Assembly: GCF_036226605.1 (NCBI RefSeq)
Contig: NZ_CP109000.1
Span: 6,196,501-6,260,500, forward strand
Direction of reading: 5' to 3'
Source of the DNA: Streptomyces sp. NBC_00704
GTDB taxonomy: Bacteria; Actinomycetota; Actinomycetes; Streptomycetales; Streptomycetaceae
DNA: 64,000 nucleotides
Part shown: piece after piece, positions 33,528 through 42,481 of the stretch
Layout of the letters: each line of letters begins with the position of its first letter
Position numbering within the stretch: position 1 is the stretch's first letter
Notes under the pieces: model-generated
What the model saw: only the letters and a program-made list of their open reading frames with translations
The model's database searches: none
What the model was told of the DNA's origin: nothing
Position numbers and translations under genes: made by a program

Positions 33528-34778
33528 TCAGGTCACCTCCGTTGTCCGGGCCCATCGCGGGACGTGTCGTCGAGGGGTTTCGGGCACCGCCACAGCGGCC
33601 TCGGCCTCGGCGGGGACCGCCAGCAGCGAGGCGGCCACGGCCAGGTGCAGCAGATACGGCGAGGCGTCGCCCAGCCCGGCCTCGGTGTACGACGCGATCG
33701 CGCAGTAGCTGATCAGGAAGATCGCGCAGGCCCTCGACAGCGACGGCGGCCGCAGCAGCGCGACGCCGCCCAGCACGACGACGATCGCCGCCACCAGGGC
33801 GATGCCGGTCACGCCCTGCTCGTTGTAGACGGCCAGCCAGCTGTTGTCGATGGGGAGCCCGCCGAACGACTTGTCGCCCAGACCGGTGCCGAACAGGTGC
33901 TGGGACGTCGTGCGGGGCGCCGCCAGGAGGGCGTGCCAGACCTTGGCCCGGCCGGTGAGGCTGGCGAAGTTCTCCTGGCTCTGCCCGCGCAGGAACCACG
34001 CCTGGAGCGCGGAGCTGAACCCCACCGCCGCCACCGCCGAGCACAGCACGCCCCAGGAGAAGACCCGGCGGGCGGCGGCGCTGGTCAGGACGAGGGAGGT
34101 GATCGCCAGCACCAGCGCGACGATCAGGCCGAGCGTGGCCGTGCGGGTGTGGGTCAGCGCGAGCAGGCCGAGAGAGGGCACGACGACCACGGCGGCGCTC
34201 CTGCCGTCGGTGCGGCGGCCCAGGAGCAGCAGCACGGTCAGCCCGGTGATGACGGCGGCGTACTGTCCGATCTGCGGCGGGGTGAGCGGCCACAGCGCGC
34301 CGACCAGCCGCCCGCCGTACAGGTCGGGCAGGGCGGCGCCCGGGGAGACGACCAGGCCGGCCGCGACCGACCCGAGCACCGCGAAGTACATCCGGATGTG
34401 GTGCCGCACGAACGTCGTGCCGCCGTCCCACCAGCGGCTGAGCAGCCACAGCGTGGCGACGAACAGGGCCAGCCGGCCGCAGCGGAACAGCGCGCCGAAC
34501 CCGGCCCCCTGGTGCACGCTGGAGATCAGGCTTGGCACCAGCAGCAGGGTCAGCAGGAACACGTAGGAGCTGGCCCGCAGGCGCACCCGGGGGTTGGCCA
34601 GGAGCGCCAGCGCGAACGCGGCGGCCAGCGAGCCCATGGTGACCATCTGGATGAGCGAGCGCGGCAGCGGGACGATGGTCACGGCCCCGGCGGAGCCGAG
34701 GGTGTTGAGGACGAGCAGGCCCCAGACCGCCCCGACGATCTTCGGCGTGCGGTCCGTGCCGGTGTTCGCGGGCGTCAT
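33528..34778 (-). CDS. O-antigen polymerase/ligase-like membrane protein (Wzy candidate)
   Basis: A 416-residue membrane protein with about 11 hydrophobic segments. HTRTATLGLIVALVLAITSL with a large outer loop after it and FGTGLGDKSFGGLPIDNSWL followed by EQGVTGIALVAAI are the Wzy/WaaL pattern (the R and late H/D loop positions vary). As the only such protein in the operon and next to flippase and Wzz-like genes, it is the likely repeat-unit polymerase. The start is taken at ATG 34778; a GTG at 34787 with eight bases of overlap is the alternative. Confidence 0.85.
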   Translation of the reverse strand: MTPANTGTDRTPKIVGAVWGLLVLNTLGSAGAVTIVPLPRSLIQMVTMGSLAAAFALALLANPRVRLRASSYVFLLTLLLVPSLISSVHQGAGFGALFRCGRLALFVATLWLLSRWWDGGTTFVRHHIRMYFAVLGSVAAGLVVSPGAALPDLYGGRLVGALWPLTPPQIGQYAAVITGLTVLLLLGRRTDGRSAAVVVVPSLGLLALTHTRTATLGLIVALVLAITSLVLTSAAARRVFSWGVLCSAVAAVGFSSALQAWFLRGQSQENFASLTGRAKVWHALLAAPRTTSQHLFGTGLGDKSFGGLPIDNSWLAVYNEQGVTGIALVAAIVVVLGGVALLRPPSLSRACAIFLISYCAIASYTEAGLGDASPYLLHLAVAASLLAVPAEAEAAVAVPETPRRHVPRWARTTEVT

Positions 34779-34779
34779 C

Positions 34780-36339
34780 TCAGCCACCGTCCTTCGCGCG
34801 CAGGGTGCTGCCCGCGTCCTGCCGGTAGGGGGCTTCGCGCCACTGCTCGAAGCCGACCGCGCGGCTCGCGTCGTGGACGACGAAGGTCCACGGGCCGACG
34901 TAGACGTTGTCGTGCCAGCTGTTGTGCTGGTCCTGGGTGATCGCCCGGGCGACCCGCTCGCCCTGGTACGGCGACCAGTCCGGATAGGTGCCGTAGTTGG
35001 ACAGCACCCCCATCCGGGCGCACCTGCCCGCGCACGCGGGGACGGACCCGTCCAGCACGAAGCGGTTGCCGTGGACGTCCACCCGCTGGGTCTTCCACCG
35101 GCAGTCGGAGTACAGCGGCGGGCCGGCGATCGCGGGCTGCGCGCAGCGACGGATGTCCTTCACCAGCAGTGTGCAGTCGCCGGACGAGGTGTTGGCCGGG
35201 CTGTTGCAGAACCGGTCGGCGTTCTCCCACAGGGTGATCCCCGACCAGTTGTTCTCCAGGACGTTGCCGGAGACGTCGATGCGGTCCGTGCGGGCCCGCA
35301 CGCGCGGCTCGCCGCCGGACTCGGAGAGGTAGACGGTCGCGAAGGGGAAGGTGTCGCCGGAGGCCGCGTAGGCGCGGCCCTCGACCCAGTTGTTGCGCCG
35401 GATCGTGTTCTTGCGAATGACCGCGTTGTAGCTGATCTCGTAGATCAGCGCGGCGCCGTCGTTGTCCTCGATCAGGTTGCCCTCGATGAGGAAGTCGTTG
35501 TTGTTGGTGTCCGCCCACAGCCCGGTCCCGCGGTTGCCGTGCACCCAGTTGCCGCGCACGTCCGCGCCGTCGACGGCCCAGAACTTGACGCCTCCGCTGC
35601 ATCCGCAGTCCGGCCGCTGCCGCTCCCAGTCGTCCTTGTTGTTGCCGGTGATCTCGTTGCCCTCGACCACCAGGCCGCGGACGCCGCCCTCCTTGTACGC
35701 GTTCATCCCGTACTGGCCGTTGTCGCGCAGGCAGTTGGCGCGGACCCGCTGACGGGAGCCGGCCATCAGCCCGGCGCCGGAGTTGTCGCGGATCGTGGAG
35801 TGCTCGACGACCCATCCGTCGGCCGAGTCGTGGTTGACCACGCCCTCGTCGCGGGGCGCGACGAACCCGCGCACGGTCAGATAGCGGATGGCGACGCCGG
35901 GCGCGGAGCCGCCGAACGCGTAGTGGTTGCTGCGGCGGCCGTCGAGGACCGCGCCCGGCGCGCCGAGGTAGACGTCCCCTTCCTTGGGGATCACCTGGTC
36001 GTAGCGGTTCGACGGGAGGGTGTGCCGGCCCGGCCGGAGCCAGAAGGTGGTGTGCGGCGGGCTGCTCTCGCTCTTCGCGGCCAGGTCGCCGGGGACGGCG
36101 GGGTCGACCGTCACCGCGCCCGCCGGCGCCTTCGCGGGCCCGGCGGCGGGCTCGGCGCACAGGCGGGCCGCGGACGCCGGGGGAGCGGAGGGCGCGGCGG
36201 TCGGTCCGGGCGTCGCGTCCGTCGTGCCGCCGTCGTCACAGCCGGTCGCCGCCGCCAGCGCCAGTGCCAGCGCCGCCGCCGGCAGCGCCCGCCGCCGTGC
36301 GGCCCTCATGCGCCCTGTCCCCACGCGCCCTGTTCCCAT
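34780..36339 (-). CDS. secreted right-handed parallel beta-helix lipoprotein
   Basis: A 519-residue exported protein. The signal peptide RRRALPAAALALALAAATGC ends in a lipobox Cys, followed by a Thr/Pro/Ala linker. The rest is a series of about 20-residue coils of the parallel beta-helix type with recurring N-x-I/V and G-x-G-L elements, for example HSTIRDNSGAGLMAGS, GNEITGNN, GNLIEDNDGAALIYE and GNVLENNWSGITLWE. This fold is common in polysaccharide lyases and epimerases (AlgG/pectin-lyase type), so it probably acts on the polymer outside the cell. The start ATG 36339 is preceded by GGAGGGAGGACG. Catalytic residues could not be assigned. Confidence 0.85.
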   Translation of the reverse strand: MGTGRVGTGRMRAARRRALPAAALALALAAATGCDDGGTTDATPGPTAAPSAPPASAARLCAEPAAGPAKAPAGAVTVDPAVPGDLAAKSESSPPHTTFWLRPGRHTLPSNRYDQVIPKEGDVYLGAPGAVLDGRRSNHYAFGGSAPGVAIRYLTVRGFVAPRDEGVVNHDSADGWVVEHSTIRDNSGAGLMAGSRQRVRANCLRDNGQYGMNAYKEGGVRGLVVEGNEITGNNKDDWERQRPDCGCSGGVKFWAVDGADVRGNWVHGNRGTGLWADTNNNDFLIEGNLIEDNDGAALIYEISYNAVIRKNTIRRNNWVEGRAYAASGDTFPFATVYLSESGGEPRVRARTDRIDVSGNVLENNWSGITLWENADRFCNSPANTSSGDCTLLVKDIRRCAQPAIAGPPLYSDCRWKTQRVDVHGNRFVLDGSVPACAGRCARMGVLSNYGTYPDWSPYQGERVARAITQDQHNSWHDNVYVGPWTFVVHDASRAVGFEQWREAPYRQDAGSTLRAKDGG

Positions 36340-36355
36340 GCGTCCTCCCTCCTCC

Positions 36356-38338
36356 CTAACCCTGGAACCCGAGCACGGTGGTGAAGCCCTCCGTGCCGTC
36401 GGTGAAGCCCGTGCCGACCAGCGTGGTGGCGGGCTCTCTGCGCCCGAACCCGGCGGAGTACCAGCCCAGCGGCGGTTCGCTCTCCCCGCGGTGCGCCGTC
36501 CAGGACAGCGCGCCGGGCAGGTCGAGCACCGCGGAGCGGTCCTCGCCGTCCCGCGTCCAGGTGAGCAGCGCGCGGTTCCCGGTCAGCTCGGCCGTGATCC
36601 GCGGGCCGAGGTGGAACGCCAGGCGCACGGCCCGGCGCGGGCCGCCGCGCACCTCGTCGACCACCCTCAGCTCCCGGCCCGCGGGCGCCAGTTCCACCCG
36701 CCGCCGGTGCACCGAGGGCCGGTAGCCGTCGTGTTCGGCGGCCCAGCGGACCGTCCCCCCGCCCGGCGCGCCGGACGTGTCCACGGCCAGGACCCGGCTG
36801 CGGGCCTGCCGCGTCCACAGGAACGGGCCGCCGGACACGGACTGGTCGGCGCCGTCCAGCTCCAGGGTGTTGTGGCCGAGCGTCGAGCGGAAGTAGCGCC
36901 GCCACCCGGGCTGGCCGTGGTAGCAGAACGTCCCCGGGTCGGCGAGCACGTCGACCCCGTCGTGGCGGACCTCCACGGACAGCGCGTCCGCGTGGGCGTG
37001 CGCGGCGATCGACAGGAACCCGTGCGGACCGCCGTCGCAGCGGCACCACATCCCGTCCGGACCGCGCAGGATCGTCAGGCCGGCGTCGGCGAAGTGCGCC
37101 GGGCGGCTCGCCGGACGCGGCACCGCCGACGCCGCCGCGCCCCTGGCGTACGGGCGGACGAGGGCGGCCAGCAGCGGGGTGCGCACATCGGCGCCGCTCA
37201 CCGCGGGCCACCAGTCGAGCCGGCCGAACACGGCGTCCCCGGTGGCCAGCAGCGAGGCCCAGCGGTCGGTGCCGGGGCCGTCCACGACCAGACCGTGCCC
37301 GTCGTCCGCGTCCCCCTGGCGCGGCGGCCGCAGCCGGTCGTCCACGACGGCGGCGAGCGCGTCGGTCATCCGCAGCAGCACCAGCCGCACCGCCGAGGGC
37401 ACCGCGACGCCCGCGGCGTCGGCCTCGGCCAGCGCGGCCAGGCCCAGCTCCAGCACCAGCCCGTGGTACTCGGTGGCCAGCTCGCGATTGAGGCCGGAGC
37501 CGAACGTGTTGGCGCGCAGGTGCCGTTCCAGCGAGCGCAGGGCGTCGGCCCGCCTGCGCGCCGAGGACGGGAACCACCCGAACGCGCAGGCCGCGGCGAA
37601 CTGCCCGGCGGCCTCGGCGACGGCGTGGTTGTTCGCCGACGAACCCCGGCTGGGGAACGCGGCCAGCCAGCGCTGGTGGTGCCAGATCTGGTTCAGCGCC
37701 GCCGGGTTGTGCTCGAACAGGGCGGCCGCGCCCGGCCAGCCGTCGAGCAGCCGGCGGATCCACACCCAGGACAGCAGCCGGATGCCCAGCTCGATGCCGC
37801 TGGTCCAGTGCACCCCGCGCAGCGGCGTGTTGGCCGCCCACCAGGACCGCAGGTGCGCGGCCACCCGCTCCGCGTACCGCTCGTCGCCGGTGAGCGCGTA
37901 GGCGGCGGCGAGGACGGTGAGGTACTGGTGGCGCGACGGCTCCCAGATCTGCTTGACGTCGCCGACGGCGTCCTCGTCGCGGTACGGCACGTCGAAGGCG
38001 TAGCCCCAGGGGGCGCGGCGCCCGGTCTTCGGGTCGTGGCACCAGTCGGGGTCGGCCATGTCGTCGCGCCGCACCCCGAAGAACACGGCGTGCCCGGACA
38101 TCAGCCGGTCCGCCTCCGCGACGAGGCGTTTCACGGCGTCCGGCTCCACCGCGTCGAGCGCGCCCGCGGGCAGCACCGCGGTGAACCGTGCGCCGCTCAC
38201 GGCCGGCGCGTCCGGCGGCGCGGACCGCCGCCACCGCCGCCTGCGCACGGTGTCGCCCACCCGGCCGCCGATCTCGCGCGGACCCATCCGGGACAGCCGG
38301 CGCAGGTACCAGCCGGGGCTTCCCGAGGCGACCGTCAT
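36356..38338 (-). CDS. heparinase II/III-family (alginate lyase-like) protein
   Basis: A 660-residue protein. The N-terminal alpha toroid (residues about 60-330) has WEPSRHQYLTVLAAAYALTG, SGIELGIRLLSWVWIRRLLD, SSANNHAVAEAAGQFAAACA and LATEYHGLVLELGLAALAEA, typical of heparinase II/III and alginate lyases. The C-terminal beta sandwich has SIAAHAHADALSVEVRHDG and VLADPGTFCYHGQPGWRRYFRS T.GHNT, with the histidines and tyrosine expected at the site. No signal peptide is visible, which is normal for the versions found in EPS operons beside a fused Gfo/Idh oxidoreductase. It may trim or edit intracellular precursor or the polymer. Coupled to that oxidoreductase by ATGA overlap. Confidence 0.9.
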   Translation of the reverse strand: MTVASGSPGWYLRRLSRMGPREIGGRVGDTVRRRRWRRSAPPDAPAVSGARFTAVLPAGALDAVEPDAVKRLVAEADRLMSGHAVFFGVRRDDMADPDWCHDPKTGRRAPWGYAFDVPYRDEDAVGDVKQIWEPSRHQYLTVLAAAYALTGDERYAERVAAHLRSWWAANTPLRGVHWTSGIELGIRLLSWVWIRRLLDGWPGAAALFEHNPAALNQIWHHQRWLAAFPSRGSSANNHAVAEAAGQFAAACAFGWFPSSARRRADALRSLERHLRANTFGSGLNRELATEYHGLVLELGLAALAEADAAGVAVPSAVRLVLLRMTDALAAVVDDRLRPPRQGDADDGHGLVVDGPGTDRWASLLATGDAVFGRLDWWPAVSGADVRTPLLAALVRPYARGAAASAVPRPASRPAHFADAGLTILRGPDGMWCRCDGGPHGFLSIAAHAHADALSVEVRHDGVDVLADPGTFCYHGQPGWRRYFRSTLGHNTLELDGADQSVSGGPFLWTRQARSRVLAVDTSGAPGGGTVRWAAEHDGYRPSVHRRRVELAPAGRELRVVDEVRGGPRRAVRLAFHLGPRITAELTGNRALLTWTRDGEDRSAVLDLPGALSWTAHRGESEPPLGWYSAGFGRREPATTLVGTGFTDGTEGFTTVLGFQG

Positions 38339-40527
38339 CGCGGCCGCGCCAGCGTCACGGGCGCGCCGGCGGCCAGCGCCGTCCGCACGGCGAGGGTGGC
38401 CGCCGTGGTGGCGACCAGCGACTCCAGCGGCACCGGCATCGGGCCACCGGTCCGCACCGCTCGCACGAACGCGGCGAGTTCGGCCGACTGACCCTTGTCG
38501 CGGGCCTTGGGCAGCCGCGAGCTGACCCACCGCTTGCGGCTGTGGACCGACGCGCGGACGAAATCGTCGAGCCGCAGCACCTTGCCGTCCGCGACGAGGT
38601 CCAGCGTCTCCTTGGGGAAGCCGGACGCGCCGGTGGTGACGTAGCTGATCGTGGCGGTCGAGCCGTCCGGGTAGCGCAGCACGACCTGGAGGTCCTCGTC
38701 GCCGGGCGTGGCGACCGCGTACACCGACACCGGATCGGCCCCCAGCAGCCAGCTCGCCGTGTCGACGAAGTGGCCGCCCTCGCCCGCGAACCGCGAGCCC
38801 TCGGTGCCCTGCCGCAGATACCAGCTGCCGTGGTCCAGGCGGCCCGCGTTGACCAGGTAGCGCAGGCTCGCCGGGCCGGTCCGCACGCCGAACCGCTTCC
38901 CGGCCTCCTGGAGGAGGGGCGCGAACCGGCGGTTGAAGCCCACCTGGATCCGGTCGTTGCCGGACTCCTCCACCGCCGCCAGCACACCGGCCAGTTCGTC
39001 CTCGTCGAGCGCGAGCGGCTTCTCCACGAACACCGTCTTGCCGGCCAGCAGCGCCCTGCGGGTCAGCTCGGCGTGCGAGCTGTGCCGGGTCACGACGAAC
39101 ACGGCGTCGACCGCGTCGTCGCCGAGCACGGCGTCCAGGTCGGTGGTCGCCCGCCCGAAGCCGAACTTGCGCTGCGCGTTGGCCGCGGACAGCGCCGTCG
39201 TGGTGACGACCGTGGACAGCTCCACGCCCTCGCGCTGCGCCAGGTGCGGCAGCAGCATCGACGACGCGTAGTTGCCCGCGCCGACGAACGCGAGCCGCAC
39301 CGGCGACCTGACGGCGCGGGCCGCGGCGGGCCGCGCGCCGCCGGGGCGCACGACCGCGGGCACGGTCACCGCCGGGGCCCGCGCCCCGGCAGCCGCCCCC
39401 GGCCGCCCGGGGTACTCGAACAGCACGGCCACGGCCTTGAGTTCGCCGTCCTTCAGGCTCCGGTACGTCTCGACGGCGTCGTCGAAGCCGGCCACATGGG
39501 AGATCAGGGGCTCCACGTCGACGCGGCCGCGGGCGGCCAGGTCGAGGAAGCACGCCAGGTTGCGGCGCTCGGTCCAGCGCACATAGCCGATCGGGTAGTC
39601 CCGCCCCTCCAGCTCGTACGCCGGGTCGTAGCGCCCGGGGCCGTAGCTGCGGGAGAACCGTACGTCCAGCTCCTTCTCGTAGTACGCGTTCCACGGCAGG
39701 TCCAGCCGGCACTTGCCGATGTCGACGACCCGGCCGCGGTCCCGGCTCAGCCGGGCGGCCAGCTCGACGGGCTGGTTGCTGCCGCCGCCCGCCGCCAGGT
39801 ACACCTGGTCCACGCCGTGCCCGCCGGTGAGTTCGGCGACCGCCCCCTCCACGGCCGCGGAGCCGGGATCGCCGCACGCCGCCGCGCCCAGCCGCTCGGC
39901 CAGCTCGCAGCGCGCCGGGTCGGGATCGGCTCCGACGACGCGCACCCCGGACGCCGTCAGCAACTGCACCACCAGCTGCCCGATCAGCCCGAGCCCGACG
40001 ACCAGCGCCACCTCGCCGAGCCGCGACTCGCCCTGGCGCACGCCCTGCAACGCGATCGACCCGACGGTGCCGAACGCCGCGTGCCGGGGCGCGAGCCCGT
40101 CCGGCACCGGGGCGTACAGGTTCTTCGGCACCCAGTTCAGCTCGGCGTGCAGCGCGTGCTCGTTGCCGGCGCAGGCCACCAGGTCGCCGGCCTTCACGTC
40201 GTCGACGCCGGCGCCGACCTGCTCGACCACCCCGCACAGCGAGTAGCCCAGCGGCGTGTAGGAGTCCAGCTTGCCCATCACCTTGCGGTAGGTGGCGGGC
40301 ACCCCGTTGGCGGCGACGCTCTGCACGACCTTGGCCACCTGGTCGGGCCGGGAGCGGGCCTTGCCCACCATCGACATGCCCGCCTCGGACACCTTCATCA
40401 GCTCGGTGCCCGTCGAGATCAGCGAGAAGGCGCTCCGGACCAGCACACCGCCCGGCTTGCACCCCGGCTCGGGCACGTCGAGCAGGGCCAGCTCGCCGCT
40501 CTTGTAGTTCTGCACAACCTGTTTCAC
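38335..40527 (-). CDS. bi-domain oxidoreductase: alcohol dehydrogenase fused to Gfo/Idh/MocA
   Basis: A 730-residue fusion. Residues about 1-365 are a medium-chain dehydrogenase: KPGGVLVRSAFSLISTGTEL, SLCGVVEQVGAGVDDVKAGD, then ALVVGLGLIGQLVVQLLTAS as the Rossmann loop. After an Ala/Pro-rich linker (about 375-400), a second Rossmann domain starts VRLAFVGAGNYASSMLLPHL and carries the Gfo/Idh signature VFVEKPLALDEDEL. Such fusions are recurrent partners of heparinase-like genes and asnB in EPS clusters, where they are thought to oxidise or epimerise a nucleotide-sugar uronate or carbamoyl sugar. GTG 40527 has AGAGGACTTCGG ahead. Confidence 0.92.
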   Translation of the reverse strand: MKQVVQNYKSGELALLDVPEPGCKPGGVLVRSAFSLISTGTELMKVSEAGMSMVGKARSRPDQVAKVVQSVAANGVPATYRKVMGKLDSYTPLGYSLCGVVEQVGAGVDDVKAGDLVACAGNEHALHAELNWVPKNLYAPVPDGLAPRHAAFGTVGSIALQGVRQGESRLGEVALVVGLGLIGQLVVQLLTASGVRVVGADPDPARCELAERLGAAACGDPGSAAVEGAVAELTGGHGVDQVYLAAGGGSNQPVELAARLSRDRGRVVDIGKCRLDLPWNAYYEKELDVRFSRSYGPGRYDPAYELEGRDYPIGYVRWTERRNLACFLDLAARGRVDVEPLISHVAGFDDAVETYRSLKDGELKAVAVLFEYPGRPGAAAGARAPAVTVPAVVRPGGARPAAARAVRSPVRLAFVGAGNYASSMLLPHLAQREGVELSTVVTTTALSAANAQRKFGFGRATTDLDAVLGDDAVDAVFVVTRHSSHAELTRRALLAGKTVFVEKPLALDEDELAGVLAAVEESGNDRIQVGFNRRFAPLLQEAGKRFGVRTGPASLRYLVNAGRLDHGSWYLRQGTEGSRFAGEGGHFVDTASWLLGADPVSVYAVATPGDEDLQVVLRYPDGSTATISYVTTGASGFPKETLDLVADGKVLRLDDFVRASVHSRKRWVSSRLPKARDKGQSAELAAFVRAVRTGGPMPVPLESLVATTAATLAVRTALAAGAPVTLARPR

Positions 40528-40552
40528 CCGAAGTCCTCTTGTCTCTACGCCG

Positions 40553-42478
40553 TCAGGGTGCGGTCCGGGCCGACCCGGAGGTCGCGCCGCGGTACCAGTA
40601 CTCGAGGGTCAGCACATGCCACAGATGCTTGGAGTGGTCCCGGTGTCCGGCGGCGTCCTCGGCGACGAGCCGCTGAAGCGCCTCACGGCGCAGGAACCCG
40701 GAGCGGACGAGCACGCCGTCGTTGACGACCTCCCGCACCAGCGGCGCCAGATCACGGCTCATCCAGGCCCGCAGCGGGGCGCTGAACAGGCCCTTGGGCC
40801 GGTACACGATCTCCCGCGGCAGGATCGAGCAGGCCGCCTCCTTCAGGACCGCCTTGCCCTGCCGCCCGGCGATCTTGCGGTCGCCGGGCACCGCGAACGC
40901 CGCCCGCACCACGTCGACGTCCACGTACGGCACCCGCACCTCCGTCGACGCGGCCATGCTCGACCGGTCGGTGTAGGCGAGGTTCAGGCCCGGCAGGAAC
41001 ATCCGGGAGTCGCCCAGGCACATGCGGTTGACGAAGTCGTCCAGTTCGTTGTCGAGGTAGACGTCCGCGTGCTCGGTGAGCACGTCGTCGACCGTCCCGG
41101 CCAGGTCCGGGTCGATCAGGCCGATCAGCTCGTCCCGGTCGTACATGGTGTAGCTGCGCCGGAACGCCGCCTCCTCCGGCAGGTCGGCGAAGGACAGGAA
41201 CCGCTTGGCGAAGCGCACCGACCGGTACCCGCGGCGGGCCGAGGCGACCGGCAGCCGGTCCACCGCCGCGGACAGGCCGCGCCGCAGCGGCCGCGGGACG
41301 CGCCGGTAGCGCACCGCCAGCAGGTTGGCCAGGTGCTTGCGGTACCCGGCGAACAGCTCGTCGGCGCCCATCCCCGACAGCATCACCTTCACCCCGGCCT
41401 CCCGGGCGGCCGAACAGATCAGGAACGTGTTGATCGCGGCCGGGTCGCCGATCGGCTCGTCCAGGTGGTACGTCATCCGCGGCAGCAGGTCGAGGACGTC
41501 CGGGGCGATCTCGATCTCGTGCAGGTCGACGCCGAACCGCTCGGCCACCTGCCGGGCGTAGCGCAGGTCGTCCGGCATCGCCTCGAAGCGGGCGTCCTCG
41601 GCGCGGAACCCGATCGTGTAGGCGGAGATCCCGGGCCGGTCGCGGGCCGCCAGCGCGGTCAGATAGCTGGAGTCGAGACCGCCCGACAGGAACGTCGCCA
41701 CGGGAACGTCGGAGAGCAGGTGGCGCCGCGTCGACTCCTCGACGACGGCCGCGATGTCCGGCCGCTCACCGGCGCGGGCGCGCTCCGCGCCCTCGGCCGC
41801 GACGTCGCGCAGGTTCCAGAACCGGCCGCGCTCCACCCGGCCGTCGGGCCGGCACCGCAGCCAGGTCCCCGGCGGCAGCTTCTCCGCCTCGCGCAGCGCG
41901 CACCGCGAGTCGGGCACCCAGTAGTACAGCAGCGACGCCACCAGCGCCGCGTGGTCCACCTCCAGCGAGCCGCCGGTCACGGCGGCCAGCGCCTTCAGCT
42001 CGGACGCGAACACCAGCCCCTCGCCGCGCCGGACCAGGAAAAGCGGCTTGATGCCGAGCTGGTCGCGGACGAGGACCAGCTCGCCCGTGCGCTCGTCGAA
42101 GACGCCGAACGCGAACATGCCGCGCAGCCGGGGGAGGCAGTCCGTGCCCCAGCGCCGCCAGGCCTCCAGCAGCACCTCGGTGTCGGAGGTGCCGCGGAAG
42201 CGCACCCCGGCGGCCGCCAGCTCCTTGCGCAGCTCGGGCGCGTTGTACAGCTCGCCGTTGTACGTCAGGACGAGGCCGTCCGAGACCATCGGCTGGGCGC
42301 CCGTCGCGGACAGGTCGACGATGGCCAGCCGTCGGTGCCCGAGCTGCACCTCGCCGTCGCCGAGGGAGTGGCCGTAACGGCCCGCCCCGTCCGGGCCTCG
42401 GTGGGCGAGGGTCTCGGTGAGCCGGTCCGTCACGGCCTTCCCGTCCGGCCACCGGTATGTGCCTGCGATGCCACACAT
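40553..42478 (-). CDS. asnB: asparagine synthase (glutamine-hydrolysing) family amidotransferase
   Basis: A 641-residue enzyme. MCGIAGTYRWPDGKAV gives the N-terminal nucleophile Cys2 of a class II glutamine amidotransferase, with LAHRGPDGAGRYG, LGHRRLAIVDLS and YNGELYNAPELRKELA. The synthetase half contains the ATP-pyrophosphatase loop VPVATFLSGGLDSSYLTALA and the MLSGMGADELFAGYRKH motif. In EPS clusters such enzymes usually amidate the carboxyl of a uronic acid rather than make free asparagine, and a sugar-nucleotide dehydrogenase is encoded in the same operon. That substrate assignment is inference. Twenty-five bases separate it from the next gene downstream. Confidence 0.93.
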   Translation of the reverse strand: MCGIAGTYRWPDGKAVTDRLTETLAHRGPDGAGRYGHSLGDGEVQLGHRRLAIVDLSATGAQPMVSDGLVLTYNGELYNAPELRKELAAAGVRFRGTSDTEVLLEAWRRWGTDCLPRLRGMFAFGVFDERTGELVLVRDQLGIKPLFLVRRGEGLVFASELKALAAVTGGSLEVDHAALVASLLYYWVPDSRCALREAEKLPPGTWLRCRPDGRVERGRFWNLRDVAAEGAERARAGERPDIAAVVEESTRRHLLSDVPVATFLSGGLDSSYLTALAARDRPGISAYTIGFRAEDARFEAMPDDLRYARQVAERFGVDLHEIEIAPDVLDLLPRMTYHLDEPIGDPAAINTFLICSAAREAGVKVMLSGMGADELFAGYRKHLANLLAVRYRRVPRPLRRGLSAAVDRLPVASARRGYRSVRFAKRFLSFADLPEEAAFRRSYTMYDRDELIGLIDPDLAGTVDDVLTEHADVYLDNELDDFVNRMCLGDSRMFLPGLNLAYTDRSSMAASTEVRVPYVDVDVVRAAFAVPGDRKIAGRQGKAVLKEAACSILPREIVYRPKGLFSAPLRAWMSRDLAPLVREVVNDGVLVRSGFLRREALQRLVAEDAAGHRDHSKHLWHVLTLEYWYRGATSGSARTAP

Positions 42479-42481
42479 GTG

